From assembly GCF_042654065.1 (NCBI RefSeq), contig NZ_JBHSFP010000006.1, positions 186,001 through 250,000 of the forward strand: DNA of 64,000 nucleotides, written 5' to 3'. The stretch is from Sphaerisporangium dianthi. GTDB taxonomy: Bacteria > Actinomycetota > Actinomycetes > Streptosporangiales > Streptosporangiaceae. Every line of letters starts with the position of its first letter. The first letter of the stretch is position 1. The translations under genes and the position numbers were made by a program. Shown in pieces: positions 17,394-25,493 of the stretch. The notes under the pieces were generated by a model. It ran no database searches and was not told the DNA's origin. It saw only the letters and a list, made by a program, of their open reading frames with translations.

Positions 17394-18138
17394 GCTGCGC
17401 GCGGTCGCGCAGCCGCAGACCACCATGGAACGCAACTCGGGCGAGCACTGGGCCGGCGCGCTCTACATGCGGAAGCTGTCGATCTACGTGACGTGGGCGC
17501 TCGCCCGCACGCCGATCTCGCCCAACCAGGTCACCGGCCTCATGATCGTCTCGGGTGTGCTGGCCGGCGCCGTGCTGGCGCTGCCCGGCCTGTGGGCGGC
17601 GGTCGCCGCGGCCGTGCTCATCCAGGTCTACCTGCTGCTCGACTGCTCCGACGGCGAGCTGGCCAGGTGGACGCACCGCACCTCGATCACCGGCGTGTAC
17701 CTCGACCGGGTGGGCCACTACTTCGCCGAGGCGGCCCTGCTGATCGGGCTGGGCTTCCGGGCCTCCGAGACGCTGCCCGACTGGTACACCGTGCTCGGGT
17801 TCGCCGCCGCCCTCGGCGCGATCCTGATCAAGTCCGAGACCGACCTGGTCGACGTCGCCAGAGCCCGCTCCGGCCTGGCCGCCACCACGGAGGCCGCGGC
17901 CGAGCACTTCCAGTCCCGCCGGCTCGGCGCGGCCCGCAAGATCGCGGCGGCGCTGCGCTTCCACCGGGTGTTCCAGGCGGTCGAGCTGTCGATCATCGCA
18001 GTGATCGCGGCGCTGTGGGACGCCATCGCGGGCGGTCTGACGGCCACCCAGGTGCTCACCGTGGCCTGCGTCGTGTTCGCCGGGCTGCAGACCGTCCTCC
18101 ACCTCGTCAGCATCCTGGCGTCGCGGCGGCTGGCGTGA
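17371..18138 (+). CDS. CDP-alcohol phosphatidyltransferase with variant motif
   Basis: The 255-residue integral membrane enzyme has about six helices. The family motif is present as D91, D94-G, A98-R99, G108 and D112, but the fourth acidic position is H116 instead of aspartate. That position usually serves as catalytic base, so it is a variant subfamily or altered chemistry. It would transfer a phosphoalcohol from a CDP-carrier to an acceptor at the membrane. ATG 17371 has GGAGG three bases upstream and overlaps the dehydrogenase gene by 23 bp, which supports coupling with glycerol-1-phosphate supply. The downstream hairpin cluster probably ends the transcript. Confidence 0.85.
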   Translation: MSGPSVIELRAVAQPQTTMERNSGEHWAGALYMRKLSIYVTWALARTPISPNQVTGLMIVSGVLAGAVLALPGLWAAVAAAVLIQVYLLLDCSDGELARWTHRTSITGVYLDRVGHYFAEAALLIGLGFRASETLPDWYTVLGFAAALGAILIKSETDLVDVARARSGLAATTEAAAEHFQSRRLGAARKIAAALRFHRVFQAVELSIIAVIAALWDAIAGGLTATQVLTVACVVFAGLQTVLHLVSILASRRLA

Positions 18139-18504
18139 CATGAGGCGGGGCCTCTCGCGCGAGACGAGAACGCATCCGGACGGCGGCCCGCCCGAGGCGG
18201 GTGGCCGTCCGGACGGCGGCCCGCCCGTGGTGGGCCCCCGTACGAGCGGCTGCCCGCCCGTGGTGGGCAGCCGTCCGAGCAGCGGCTCGTACGAGATGGA
18301 AAAGCGTCGGAACCGGCGGCGGCCCACCGGCGTCGTATCTCTGTCAAGAGCCGTCATCGGACTCACCGTCAGCGTTTGGCGGGGGTTCGCGGACAGTTCC
18401 GATACGCTTATTTCGCAGTACCCGGCGACACCCAAGACGACCCGCTCACACAGACTCGGTGAACATGACCCAATGCGTTCTCCATGCGTCGAGGCGATGA
18501 CGCG
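18139..18504. terminator. Hairpin-rich intergenic region
   Basis: This 366-bp stretch holds no supportable gene. From about 18175 to 18295 it carries three related GC hairpins built on a GGCxGCCCGCCC unit. The last is nested inside a larger GTACGAGC/GCTCGTAC inverted repeat (about 18240-18294). Together they probably stop transcription from the polymer operon. The rest, nearer the next gene, is less GC-rich and probably holds its promoter, though no clear -35/-10 pair stands out. Confidence 0.55.
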
Positions 18505-19383
18505 TTGAAGATCTCGTGTGTCATTCTCACCATGGGCAACCGGATCGCCGAGCTTGACCGGGCGATCGAGTCCGCGCTGACGCAGACCGACGGCGACATC
18601 GAGGTCATCGTCGTGGGCAACGGCGCCGACGTGCCCGCGCTCGCGGTGCCGCCGCAGAACGGCTCGGCGACGGTGCGCACCGTGCGCATCCCGCACAACG
18701 TCGGCATCCCCGAGGGCCGCAACCACGGCGTCCGCGAATGCACGGGCGACGTCGTGCTGTTCCTCGACGACGACGGCTGGTACGCCGACGACAAGGTGGC
18801 GGTGCACGTCCGCGAGCGTTTCGCCGCCGAGCCCGACCTCGCGGTGATCTCCTTCCGGGTCATGGACCCCGAGGGCGGCGTCGGCCAGCGGCGCCACGTC
18901 CCCCGGCTCCGCGCCGGCGACCCCCAGCGTTCCTCGCCGGTGACCACCTTCCTCGGCGGTGCCTGCGCCATCAGGCGTTCGGCGTTCCTGCAGGTCGGCG
19001 GTCTTCCAGGCCGGTTCTTCTACGCGCACGAAGAGACCGACCTGGCCTGGCGCCTGCTCGGCGAGGGCTACCGCATCGAGTACGACGCCGATGCCGTCAT
19101 GTACCACCCGCAGGTGCCGCCGACGCGCCATGCCGACTTCTACCGGCTCAACGCGCGCAACCGGGTCTGGCTGGCCCGCCGCAACCTGCCCTGGCCGCTC
19201 GCGGGGCTCTACCTGCTCGACTGGATGCTGCTGACCCTGCTGCGCGAGCGGTCCACGGTGGCGATCAAGTCGTGGTTCCGGGGCTTCAAGGAGGGCCTGC
19301 GCGAGCCGGCGGGCGAGCGCCGCCCCATGGCGTGGCGCACCGCCTGGCGCATGCTCCGCCTCGGCCGCCCGCCCATCGTCTGA
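18505..19383 (+). CDS. GT2 glycosyltransferase
   Basis: The 292-residue family 2 glycosyltransferase has a GT-A fold with I-S-C-V-I-L-T-M at the N-terminus, the D-D-D-G metal-binding motif near residue 88 and an H-E-E-T-D-L-A-W-R catalytic segment near residue 175. It has no membrane span, but a basic amphipathic tail could bind the membrane. It resembles rhamnosyl- and galactofuranosyl-type transferases. TTG 18505 gives the usual M-K-I-S-C start and has GAGGCG about nine bases upstream; ATG 18484 lacks a ribosome-binding site. It follows the CDP-alcohol genes in the same direction and closes the polymer locus. Confidence 0.87.
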   Translation: MKISCVILTMGNRIAELDRAIESALTQTDGDIEVIVVGNGADVPALAVPPQNGSATVRTVRIPHNVGIPEGRNHGVRECTGDVVLFLDDDGWYADDKVAVHVRERFAAEPDLAVISFRVMDPEGGVGQRRHVPRLRAGDPQRSSPVTTFLGGACAIRRSAFLQVGGLPGRFFYAHEETDLAWRLLGEGYRIEYDADAVMYHPQVPPTRHADFYRLNARNRVWLARRNLPWPLAGLYLLDWMLLTLLRERSTVAIKSWFRGFKEGLREPAGERRPMAWRTAWRMLRLGRPPIV

Positions 19384-19418
19384 CCGACCCCCGGCCCGCC
19401 CACCCTCTGACTCGCGCG

Positions 19419-19435
19419 GGTGTACCCCGTACACC
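19419..19435. promoter_or_regulatory. GGTGTAC palindrome
   Basis: GGTGTACCCCGTACACC is a perfect 7-bp inverted repeat around CCC, just after the GT2 gene and about 180 bp before the small secreted-protein gene. It is a candidate operator. No adjacent regulator gene points to its binding protein. Confidence 0.35.
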
Positions 19436-19616
19436 GACGGTTCCTCAGCGCGAAGCGTCGGCATTGGCCAAAGTCATATTTTGTGGATCTTCGACCGGCG
19501 TCACGGAGGGCCTTCACTGCTGAGCGAAATCAGCTGATTACTCTGCATGCTGTTGATCTTATGGGCCGCCCGCGGTATTCGCGCTTCTCGGGCGGACCCG
19601 GCACGAAGGGAACAGC

Positions 19617-20003
19617 ATGAAATCACGTACACGAATCGCCGCCGGAGCTCTGGCCGCCGCGGCGATCCTGGCGCCGACCGCCGTCCAGGCCGCCGCCGCA
19701 CCCTCGCCCTACGCGCAGGCCGCCGCCGCGGTCCGTGCGATCGGCACCCTCGCCTACGGCAAGAACATCGTCTCCGTCTCGCGGCCGTTCACGGGCCGGT
19801 ACTGCGTACGCGTCGGCAATGACGTCGACCTGTCCACGGAGGTGGTGCTGGTCACCCCGTGGAACGACCTCAACAAGACCTACGGGGTCTGGACGGCGCC
19901 GCATCCCCTGTGCGGCAACCTGCTCCACACCATCATGGTGGCCTTCAACACCAGCGACACCAAGGTGGCCGCCAACACCCCGTTCTTCCTGGCCATTCCA
20001 TAA
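19617..20003 (+). CDS. Small secreted protein
   Basis: The 128-residue product has a classical signal peptide (K-S-R-T-R then an alanine-rich helix, cleavage near residue 25-28 after A-x-A). The mature part is about 100 residues with two cysteines, a Y-C-V-R-V strand and an A-P-H-P-L-C segment, and looks like a small disulfide-closed beta domain. AAGGGA lies upstream of ATG 19617. The preceding 200 bp is comparatively AT-rich and should hold the promoter. I do not recognise the family; similar short exported proteins are common in actinomycetes and mostly uncharacterised. Confidence 0.7.
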   Translation: MKSRTRIAAGALAAAAILAPTAVQAAAAPSPYAQAAAAVRAIGTLAYGKNIVSVSRPFTGRYCVRVGNDVDLSTEVVLVTPWNDLNKTYGVWTAPHPLCGNLLHTIMVAFNTSDTKVAANTPFFLAIP

Positions 20004-20168
20004 GGAGCCGTTCCTCGGACCAGGCGGCGCCGACCGGCCGAGGCGGCGACCGTGACGGTCCGGACGCGGATGCGGGGCGTTCGTCGTAGCGGGTGGCCAT
20101 GGCACGGAGATTCCTCCGGCCGGTCGATCGCCCGCACGACGACGTCACGGGCCCGGCGCCGGCCGGTG

Positions 20169-20831
20169 TCAGAGCGCCGGTTCCGCCGGGCGAACCGCGC
20201 GCACGTGGTACATCAAGGACGGCAGGCCGCCCTCCGACTCGACCCGGAAGCCGGCGTCGGGGATCAGCGTGCCGAGCAGCTCGGCGGGGCTGTGCAGCAT
20301 GGCGGGGCCGGTGAACAGGCCGATCACGTGCCGGGCCAGATGTCCGGACGGCGGGCGGAACTCGACGATGAGCAGCCGCCCGCCCGGGCGCAGCACGCGG
20401 AACATCTCGCTCATCGCCGCCGCGCGGGCGCCGGCCGGGATGTGGTGGACGGCGAGGCTGGAGACCACCAGGTCGAACGAGGCGTCGGGGAACGGCAGGT
20501 CCTGCCCCTCGCCGACGACGTAGTCGCAGTTGCCCGGCGCTCGGCGACGCGCGTACTCGACCATGGCGGGGGAGGGGTCGAGGCCCGTCACGTGCCCGGT
20601 CGGGGTGACGACCGGCGCCAGCACGCGGCTCAGGTACCCGGTGCCGCAGCCGACGTCGAGGACGCGGTCGCCCGCCCTCGCCCTGCCCAGCGTCGCGGCG
20701 CGGGTGAAGGCGGCGCGCCGGCCGCCGAGGTAGGCGATCGTGACGAAGATCTCGTACACGCGCGGACGGTCGATGGTGCCGCCCCCGTCCGCATGCTCGG
20801 CATGGTCGTGGAACAGCTTTCCCAGGCCCAT
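20169..20831 (-). CDS. Class I SAM-dependent methyltransferase
   Basis: The 220-residue Rossmann methyltransferase has motif I V-L-D-V-G-C-G-T-G (about residues 57-65), the G-L-D-P-S acidic strand, and L-P-F-P-D-A-S-F-D-L-V-V-S-S near residue 115, the Methyltransf_11/UbiE pattern. The substrate is not identifiable. AAGGGA precedes ATG 20831. It is divergent from a TetR gene, and inverted GAAC/GTTC half-sites lie just upstream, so it is probably the target of that repressor. Confidence 0.88.
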   Translation of the reverse strand: MGLGKLFHDHAEHADGGGTIDRPRVYEIFVTIAYLGGRRAAFTRAATLGRARAGDRVLDVGCGTGYLSRVLAPVVTPTGHVTGLDPSPAMVEYARRRAPGNCDYVVGEGQDLPFPDASFDLVVSSLAVHHIPAGARAAAMSEMFRVLRPGGRLLIVEFRPPSGHLARHVIGLFTGPAMLHSPAELLGTLIPDAGFRVESEGGLPSLMYHVRAVRPAEPAL

Positions 20832-20855
20832 GATGTGTCCCTTCTTTCCATTTCC

Positions 20856-20888
20856 GAACGGGCTGTTCAGTAATGAATGGTGCGTTCA
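20856..20888. promoter_or_regulatory. TetR operator candidate
   Basis: Three overlapping inverted half-sites fall between the divergent methyltransferase and TetR genes: GAAC-gggct-GTTC (20856-20868), TTCA-gtaa-TGAA (20866-20877) and TGAA-tggtgcg-TTCA (20874-20888). The position and symmetry fit a TetR-family dimer site that would control both directions. Confidence 0.5.
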
Positions 20889-20952
20889 CTATGGTGGAGG
20901 AGTCAACGAGCAGATCGGCCGAGATGTGCCGTACGGAACAGGAGCCGGAAAA

Positions 20953-21507
20953 GTGTCCGAGGACAGGCGGGTCCGGCGCACCCGGCGGGCCGTCCAGGAG
21001 GCGCTCGTGTCGCTGATCCTGGAGAAGGGCTACGACGCCGTCACCGTCACCGACATCATCGACCGCGCCGACGTCGGCCGATCGACGTTCTACGCGCACT
21101 TCACCGACAAGCAGGAGGTGCTGTTCAGCAACGTCGAGCAGCTCGGCTTCCTCCATCCTGCGCCGGCGGCCCGCTCAGGACGGCTCTTCGCGTTCAGCCT
21201 GCCCATGTTCGAACACGCCCAGGAGCGGCGCCGCCTCATGCGGGCCCTGCTGGGGCGGCGCGGCGGCGGCCCGATCGCGGCACGCGGCGAGCAACTGCTG
21301 AGCGCGATCGTCCGGGACGAACTCATCGCCGCCGGCGGCCGGCCGTCGCCCTCACTCGACCTGTTGGTCATCTGCGTCGTCGGCGCCTTCATGGCCCTGC
21401 TCCGCGCCTGGCTGGACGGCGACGTCACCGCGACCCCCGCCGACCTCGACGCCGCCTTCCGCGCCGCCACCCTCCCCGCCGTCCACGCCGCTCTGGGGCG
21501 CACCTGA
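20953..21507 (+). CDS. TetR-family transcriptional regulator
   Basis: The 184-residue regulator has an N-terminal TetR helix-turn-helix (about residues 8-55) with V-T-V-T-D-I-I-D-R-A-D-V-G-R-S-T-F-Y-A-H-F. The C-terminal helical ligand domain is of the short TetR_C type. GTG 20953 is chosen because GGAG lies eight bases upstream and longer frames run through the operator and the divergent gene. It probably represses the divergent methyltransferase gene and itself. Its last 30 bases of coding similarity recur as an exact direct repeat at 25433-25462. Confidence 0.85.
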   Translation: MSEDRRVRRTRRAVQEALVSLILEKGYDAVTVTDIIDRADVGRSTFYAHFTDKQEVLFSNVEQLGFLHPAPAARSGRLFAFSLPMFEHAQERRRLMRALLGRRGGGPIAARGEQLLSAIVRDELIAAGGRPSPSLDLLVICVVGAFMALLRAWLDGDVTATPADLDAAFRAATLPAVHAALGRT

Positions 21508-21619
21508 AGGCGATAGCACGCCCCTAGGTGGGTGTTAAGCGGGGCATCTCGACCGTACGATTCTGGGTGACTCGCTCAGTGCTGGTTCTGCGTGCTGGTC
21601 GAACTGCCGGTGGCGGCCG

Positions 21620-24166
21620 CTACTTCTTACGAACGCGGCAGGCGAAGCACTTGTACGCCTGCTGCCCGGAAAGATTGTCGTAGAAGCGATCATCGAGCAA
21701 TGTGTTGACCGCCTCGTAACGAGGGTCTCCATAATCGTCACCGACGCGCTGCGCCGGGCCGAACGTGTTGGGGATGTAGATGGTGTCCGGCCGGATACCG
21801 GAGTCGAGAAGCGCGGTGCCGGTGACCGCGCCGCGAGGGCTCTCGACGACGACCGCGTCGCCGTCGGCGATGCCGAGAGCACGGGCCGTCGCCGGATGGA
21901 TCTGCACCAGACGGATCCCGTTGAGACGTTCGCCGGTGGGCGCCCAATGGGTGACGGAGGCGAAGTGCACCACACTGGGGCGCCCTGTCATGCCCATCAG
22001 AGGGTACTTCTTGTGGACCACGCCCGATCCCGGGATCGCGAGGCGCACGGGCCGCGTCAGCGCATGCGGGTTGATCGGATTGGTGATGTACCGATCCTCG
22101 TAGGTCAGCGTCGGATTCGCGCCGGTGACCTCAGGATGGGTGTAGAAGACCGGCAGGGCGCCATGTCCGCTCGGCGTGAGCCGCCGCTCCAGGTCCGGGG
22201 TCGTGATCTCGACCTTGCCGCTCGGTGTGAGGAAACGCTTGCCGCGATTGGCCGGGTCCAGCGCGTCCGCGGCCTTGTACCAGCTGGGATGATCGAGGTA
22301 GAGGGTGCTTACGCCAGGGTGGTCGGCACTCGGGCACGGCCAGCGCAGAGGTTCGGTGCGTGCGCGCAGGCGCTCGCGGGTCATGCCGCCCATCCCGGGA
22401 GTATTGGCGACGAAGGTGTCCCACAGTGTGGCGTAGTTCTTCCACTCGACGGGGAAAGCGCCGGTCCAGTACGAGGCGGGGCGGCGCCGGTCGTTGCGGC
22501 CGAGAGCCTGGGCCAGGTCGATCCAGATCTCGGTGTCGGAACGGGTCTCCCCGATCCGGGCGACGGCGGCGTCCTGCCAGCGGATGGCACGGTCGTCGCG
22601 TCGCATGTAGACGCCTTCGAACTCCAGGCCGCTGCAGACGGGCAGGATGATGTCGGCGTAGTATGCCGCCTCTTCCATGAACAGGCCCGTGTAGACGTAG
22701 AAGTCGAGCTTGGAATAGGCCTCTTTCACCTTGCTCGTGTTGGCCGAGCTGATCAGGGGGTTCCCCTCGGTCATGACGGCCTTCAGCCGGTAGGGCTTGC
22801 CCGTGAGGATCGATTCGGCGAACGCGTCAGGGCCGACGGGGAGAGCCGGGCCTCGCTCAGGAGGCGTGCTCTTCAGCGGCGGCAGGTTCAGTCCGCCGGG
22901 CCAGGTGTTGTGCATGAAGTTGCACCCGCCGCCGGCCACACCGATATTGCCGGTCACGGCCGCCAGCATGGCCAGCGTGCGGTAGGTGTCGAACGCGCCG
23001 AGCTGGTGGGAGATCCCGGCGTTGCAGAAGATGGCGGCCGGCCGCATGGTCGCGTAGTCGACGGCGAGCCGGCGGATCGTCTCCGCCGGAACACCGCTCA
23101 CCTCGGCCGCCCATTCGGGGGTGTAACCCTCGGCTGTCAGGTGCTTGCGCAGTTCGTCGAAGCCGAGTACCCAGCGATCGACGAAGTCCTTGTCATAGCG
23201 GTCGGTCGTGACGATGTGGTGCAGCATGCCGAGAGCGAGCGCGAAGTCCGTATGCGGCTTGGGCGCCACCCACTGGTCGGCGAGGGCGGTGGTGGGAGTG
23301 CTCCGCGGGTCCACGACGACCAGGCGCGCCCCCGTCCGCTCCCGGCATCGCAGCAGATGAGCGAAGGTGACCGGATGGGTCTCCCCCTGGTTGGTCCCCA
23401 GGAAGAGGAAGAACTTCGCCGAGCCCAGATCCTCCTTCCCAGTCGCACCGTCAACGCCGTAGCCGTTCGTGAAGTTGCCCAGGCCGAAAGTGGTGGCGAG
23501 CGCGTTCCCTCCGGCGTCGTTGCACACCGGGCCCACGTCCGTGTCATTGGGGCTGCCCAGCAGAGCGAACACTCGGGTCGCCAGCGAGCCGGTCCCGCGG
23601 GGCAACCGTCCGTTGGTCCGGTTGGCTATCGCGCGGGCCTCTCCGGCATCGCGCAACGCCAGCCACCGACGAGCGATGACATCCAGCGCGTCGTCCCATG
23701 AGATGGGCTCGAACCGGCTGTCCGGGTCGCCCTTGCGCCCGGAGACACGGCGCAGCGGCCTCGTCAGACGCAGAGGACTGTAGGTGAGCTCCGTCATCAA
23801 CGACGCTTTGACGCACAAGTTGCCGTCTTGCACCGGGTCCTTCCCCTCACCCCGGATCTCCAGGACCCGGCCCAGCTTGAGGAAGACCTGCAGCCGGCAG
23901 TTGCTGTTGCAGAACTGGCAGGAACTGTTCACGACGCGGTCGGGCGTCAGAGCGGCCGATCCCACCGTGAGATCCGGCATCGAGGACGCACCAGCACCCG
24001 CGCCGACCGGCGGTGACGCTGCGAAGGCGGCCTGGTCCGCCGGTGAGACGATCCCCGTGACGCCCCCTGTGGCTGTGCCGGCCCCGGCGAGCAGGGCACC
24101 GCGCAACACGCCGCGCCGGGTGACGCCTTTGTGGTCTGTGAGCGAGGTGCCGTCCTGGTCGACCAT
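21620..24166 (-). CDS. Tat-exported molybdopterin oxidoreductase
   Basis: The 848-residue catalytic subunit is of the DMSO-reductase superfamily. A twin-arginine signal (T-R-R-G-V-L-R-G, about residue 16) is followed by a [4Fe-4S] motif with C83, C86, C90 and C118, the molybdopterin-binding core, and a C-terminal dinucleotide-binding domain. C215 (in G-P-V-C-N-D-A-G) sits where the molybdenum ligand is expected, pointing to a Cys-ligated enzyme. It may act on nitrate, thiosulfate/polysulfide, arsenic or formate-type substrates; the choice is not possible by eye. AGGAGA precedes ATG 24166. No electron-transfer subunit, membrane anchor or chaperone gene is adjacent, which is unusual. Confidence 0.85.
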   Translation of the reverse strand: MVDQDGTSLTDHKGVTRRGVLRGALLAGAGTATGGVTGIVSPADQAAFAASPPVGAGAGASSMPDLTVGSAALTPDRVVNSSCQFCNSNCRLQVFLKLGRVLEIRGEGKDPVQDGNLCVKASLMTELTYSPLRLTRPLRRVSGRKGDPDSRFEPISWDDALDVIARRWLALRDAGEARAIANRTNGRLPRGTGSLATRVFALLGSPNDTDVGPVCNDAGGNALATTFGLGNFTNGYGVDGATGKEDLGSAKFFLFLGTNQGETHPVTFAHLLRCRERTGARLVVVDPRSTPTTALADQWVAPKPHTDFALALGMLHHIVTTDRYDKDFVDRWVLGFDELRKHLTAEGYTPEWAAEVSGVPAETIRRLAVDYATMRPAAIFCNAGISHQLGAFDTYRTLAMLAAVTGNIGVAGGGCNFMHNTWPGGLNLPPLKSTPPERGPALPVGPDAFAESILTGKPYRLKAVMTEGNPLISSANTSKVKEAYSKLDFYVYTGLFMEEAAYYADIILPVCSGLEFEGVYMRRDDRAIRWQDAAVARIGETRSDTEIWIDLAQALGRNDRRRPASYWTGAFPVEWKNYATLWDTFVANTPGMGGMTRERLRARTEPLRWPCPSADHPGVSTLYLDHPSWYKAADALDPANRGKRFLTPSGKVEITTPDLERRLTPSGHGALPVFYTHPEVTGANPTLTYEDRYITNPINPHALTRPVRLAIPGSGVVHKKYPLMGMTGRPSVVHFASVTHWAPTGERLNGIRLVQIHPATARALGIADGDAVVVESPRGAVTGTALLDSGIRPDTIYIPNTFGPAQRVGDDYGDPRYEAVNTLLDDRFYDNLSGQQAYKCFACRVRKK

Positions 24167-24889
24167 TCTTCGTCTCCTGTCTCAATCGGTGCTCGTGCGC
24201 GGTCGTCCGAGTGACGGTCTTCGCGCATGCCATCGGAACCGAGGTCGCAAGGCCAATGAGGGATCAGGGGTTGGATTCGTCGCCTGCGTCGTCACACTCG
24301 CGCCCACCGCGCCGCGTGACTCCGTGCCCTGAGGATTCAGGAGTCTTCCATGTGGTACCGCGACACTCTTGTGTTGATCGGCGCCGCGCGAAAGTGGTCC
24401 GGGCAGGCAGCATGCCGCCCGGCGTCTCGGCGCCACCGCCGAAGCGGTCCCGACGGCTGCATGCCGTGACAGCACCACGGCCTCATGCTCCGGTCGTGGG
24501 ACCGGGAGACCCGGCTTTCGCCGAGAAGACTCCGACGGGACGGTCAGGGTCTCTGGAGCCTTGTGAACGCTCGCCGGTGCCGGCGTGACCGGGCTGCGAC
24601 GTTCGTGAGGCCAGAGCCCCAGCGAGCGGGGGCAGGAGCTACACCCGAGCGCCCCTACTCGCCTGATTTCGCGGAGGCGTCGGTCTGCGCGAAAGCATCC
24701 CTATTTGATTAGAGGGGTTCACAGAGCACCCAGCCGCGCAGGACAGGCGCATACGTCAAAGCGCGCCGTCAAAGCGCGCCGACAAAGCCGCACGGCCGAG
24801 GCGGACGCCTCATCGGAGTCGGCGCTCAGATGGAACAATGTAAAGCCGCATCCGGCGCAGCCGGAGATACAACAAATTCATTGACTCAA

Positions 24890-24923
24890 TGATGATTGAC
24901 TGAAATACACTTGTCAATCATCA
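24890..24923. promoter_or_regulatory. Inverted repeat in AT-rich gap
   Basis: TGATGATTGAC and its complement GTCAATCATCA are separated by 12 bases. TTGACT at 24881-24886 and TACACT at 24906-24911 could be promoter elements, though 19 bp apart. No convincing gene follows, so this may be an orphan operator or an element end. Confidence 0.4.
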
Positions 24924-25279
24924 ACCGGAGCGAACCTGCGATCCACTCCACGCGATTGGGTGCGGGAACGAGTCGCTTCCAGGAAGATGAAGTAGGCGTC
25001 ACCGCATCCTATGGTGATCACCTCATCAGAGCCGTAGAGGACACAGGCCGGCGTCTGCAGCCTCGGAGAGCGCGGCGCCTCAAAAGATCTCGCGGGTCTG
25101 GATGCGCCCGCCTGATCGGCTGTACCTATCGGTATCAACCGGCAAGCGTGGCCGGTCTTGGACGCGTGCGGAGCATTGACGCGTTCCAAGGACGGAGGAA
25201 CGCTGAGGTCACTTTCGGGCGCGCACACAAGGGGCTCTTACGCTGGCTCAGCTTGGATCCACCGAGCCGAATCTGAACC

Positions 25280-25432
25280 GATTGCTGTGAAATGAGAGGA
25301 GGTGCCCTCCGACCTGGGATGATGAAAGTTCTTGAGGCTTCCGTCAACCAAATCGAGAGGACACCTCTCACGTGCTAGTTTCTCACCGCCCCGGCCAGGA
25401 CTCATGCGATCTTCGATGAGGAGCACCTGGTC
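25280..25432 (+). mobile_element. Probable IS1380-family left-end remnant
   Basis: A leader with GGAGGTGCCCTC and GAGAGGACACCTCTC is followed by GTG at about 25372 and a stretch encoding V-L-V-S-H-R-P-G, then, in a second frame, H-A-I-F-D-E-E-H-L-V. This resembles the start of IS1380-family transposases of actinobacteria, broken by a frameshift and cut off at 25432. The family assignment is from memory of the leader and N-terminal motif and needs an ISfinder match. Confidence 0.45.
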
Positions 25433-25480
25433 GCGCCGCCACCCTCCCCGCCGTCCACGCCGCCCTCGGGGGTACCTGAA
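25433..25480 (+). pseudogene. tetR 3'-end fragment
   Basis: The first 30 bases are identical to 21461-21490, inside the 3' end of the tetR gene. The next 18 bases still encode a near match, ending A-A-L-G-G-T-stop against A-A-L-G-R-T-stop. No upstream tetR sequence remains. It is either a fragment of a second tetR or a duplication made when the segment between the copies arrived. Confidence 0.7.
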
Positions 25481-25493
25481 CCCCTGAAGACCC

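Larger units (their letters stand above)
24167..25493. other. Gene-poor region with mobile-element debris
   Basis: These 1327 bp hold no gene I can support. Short open frames lack ribosome-binding sites and normal codon bias. GC content falls, most clearly at 24840-25000. The region contains an 11-bp-arm inverted repeat (24890-24923), a probable IS1380-family left end (about 25280-25432) and a copy of a tetR 3' end (25433-25480). It looks like a decayed insertion and recombination zone. Confidence 0.6.

Noticed and set aside
8044..19383. Natural-product biosynthetic gene cluster
   Set aside because: No PKS, NRPS, terpene or RiPP core enzyme; the genes fit wall-polymer or phosphodiester lipid synthesis.
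17266..19464. 732-residue minus-strand open frame over the CDP-alcohol and GT2 genes
   Set aside because: It lies opposite two genes with complete catalytic motifs and shows no recognisable domain.
24896..25276. A 126-residue + strand frame in the gene desert
   Set aside because: No ribosome-binding site, no homology signal by eye, start falls inside a palindrome, and the AT-rich composition does not fit a coding bias.
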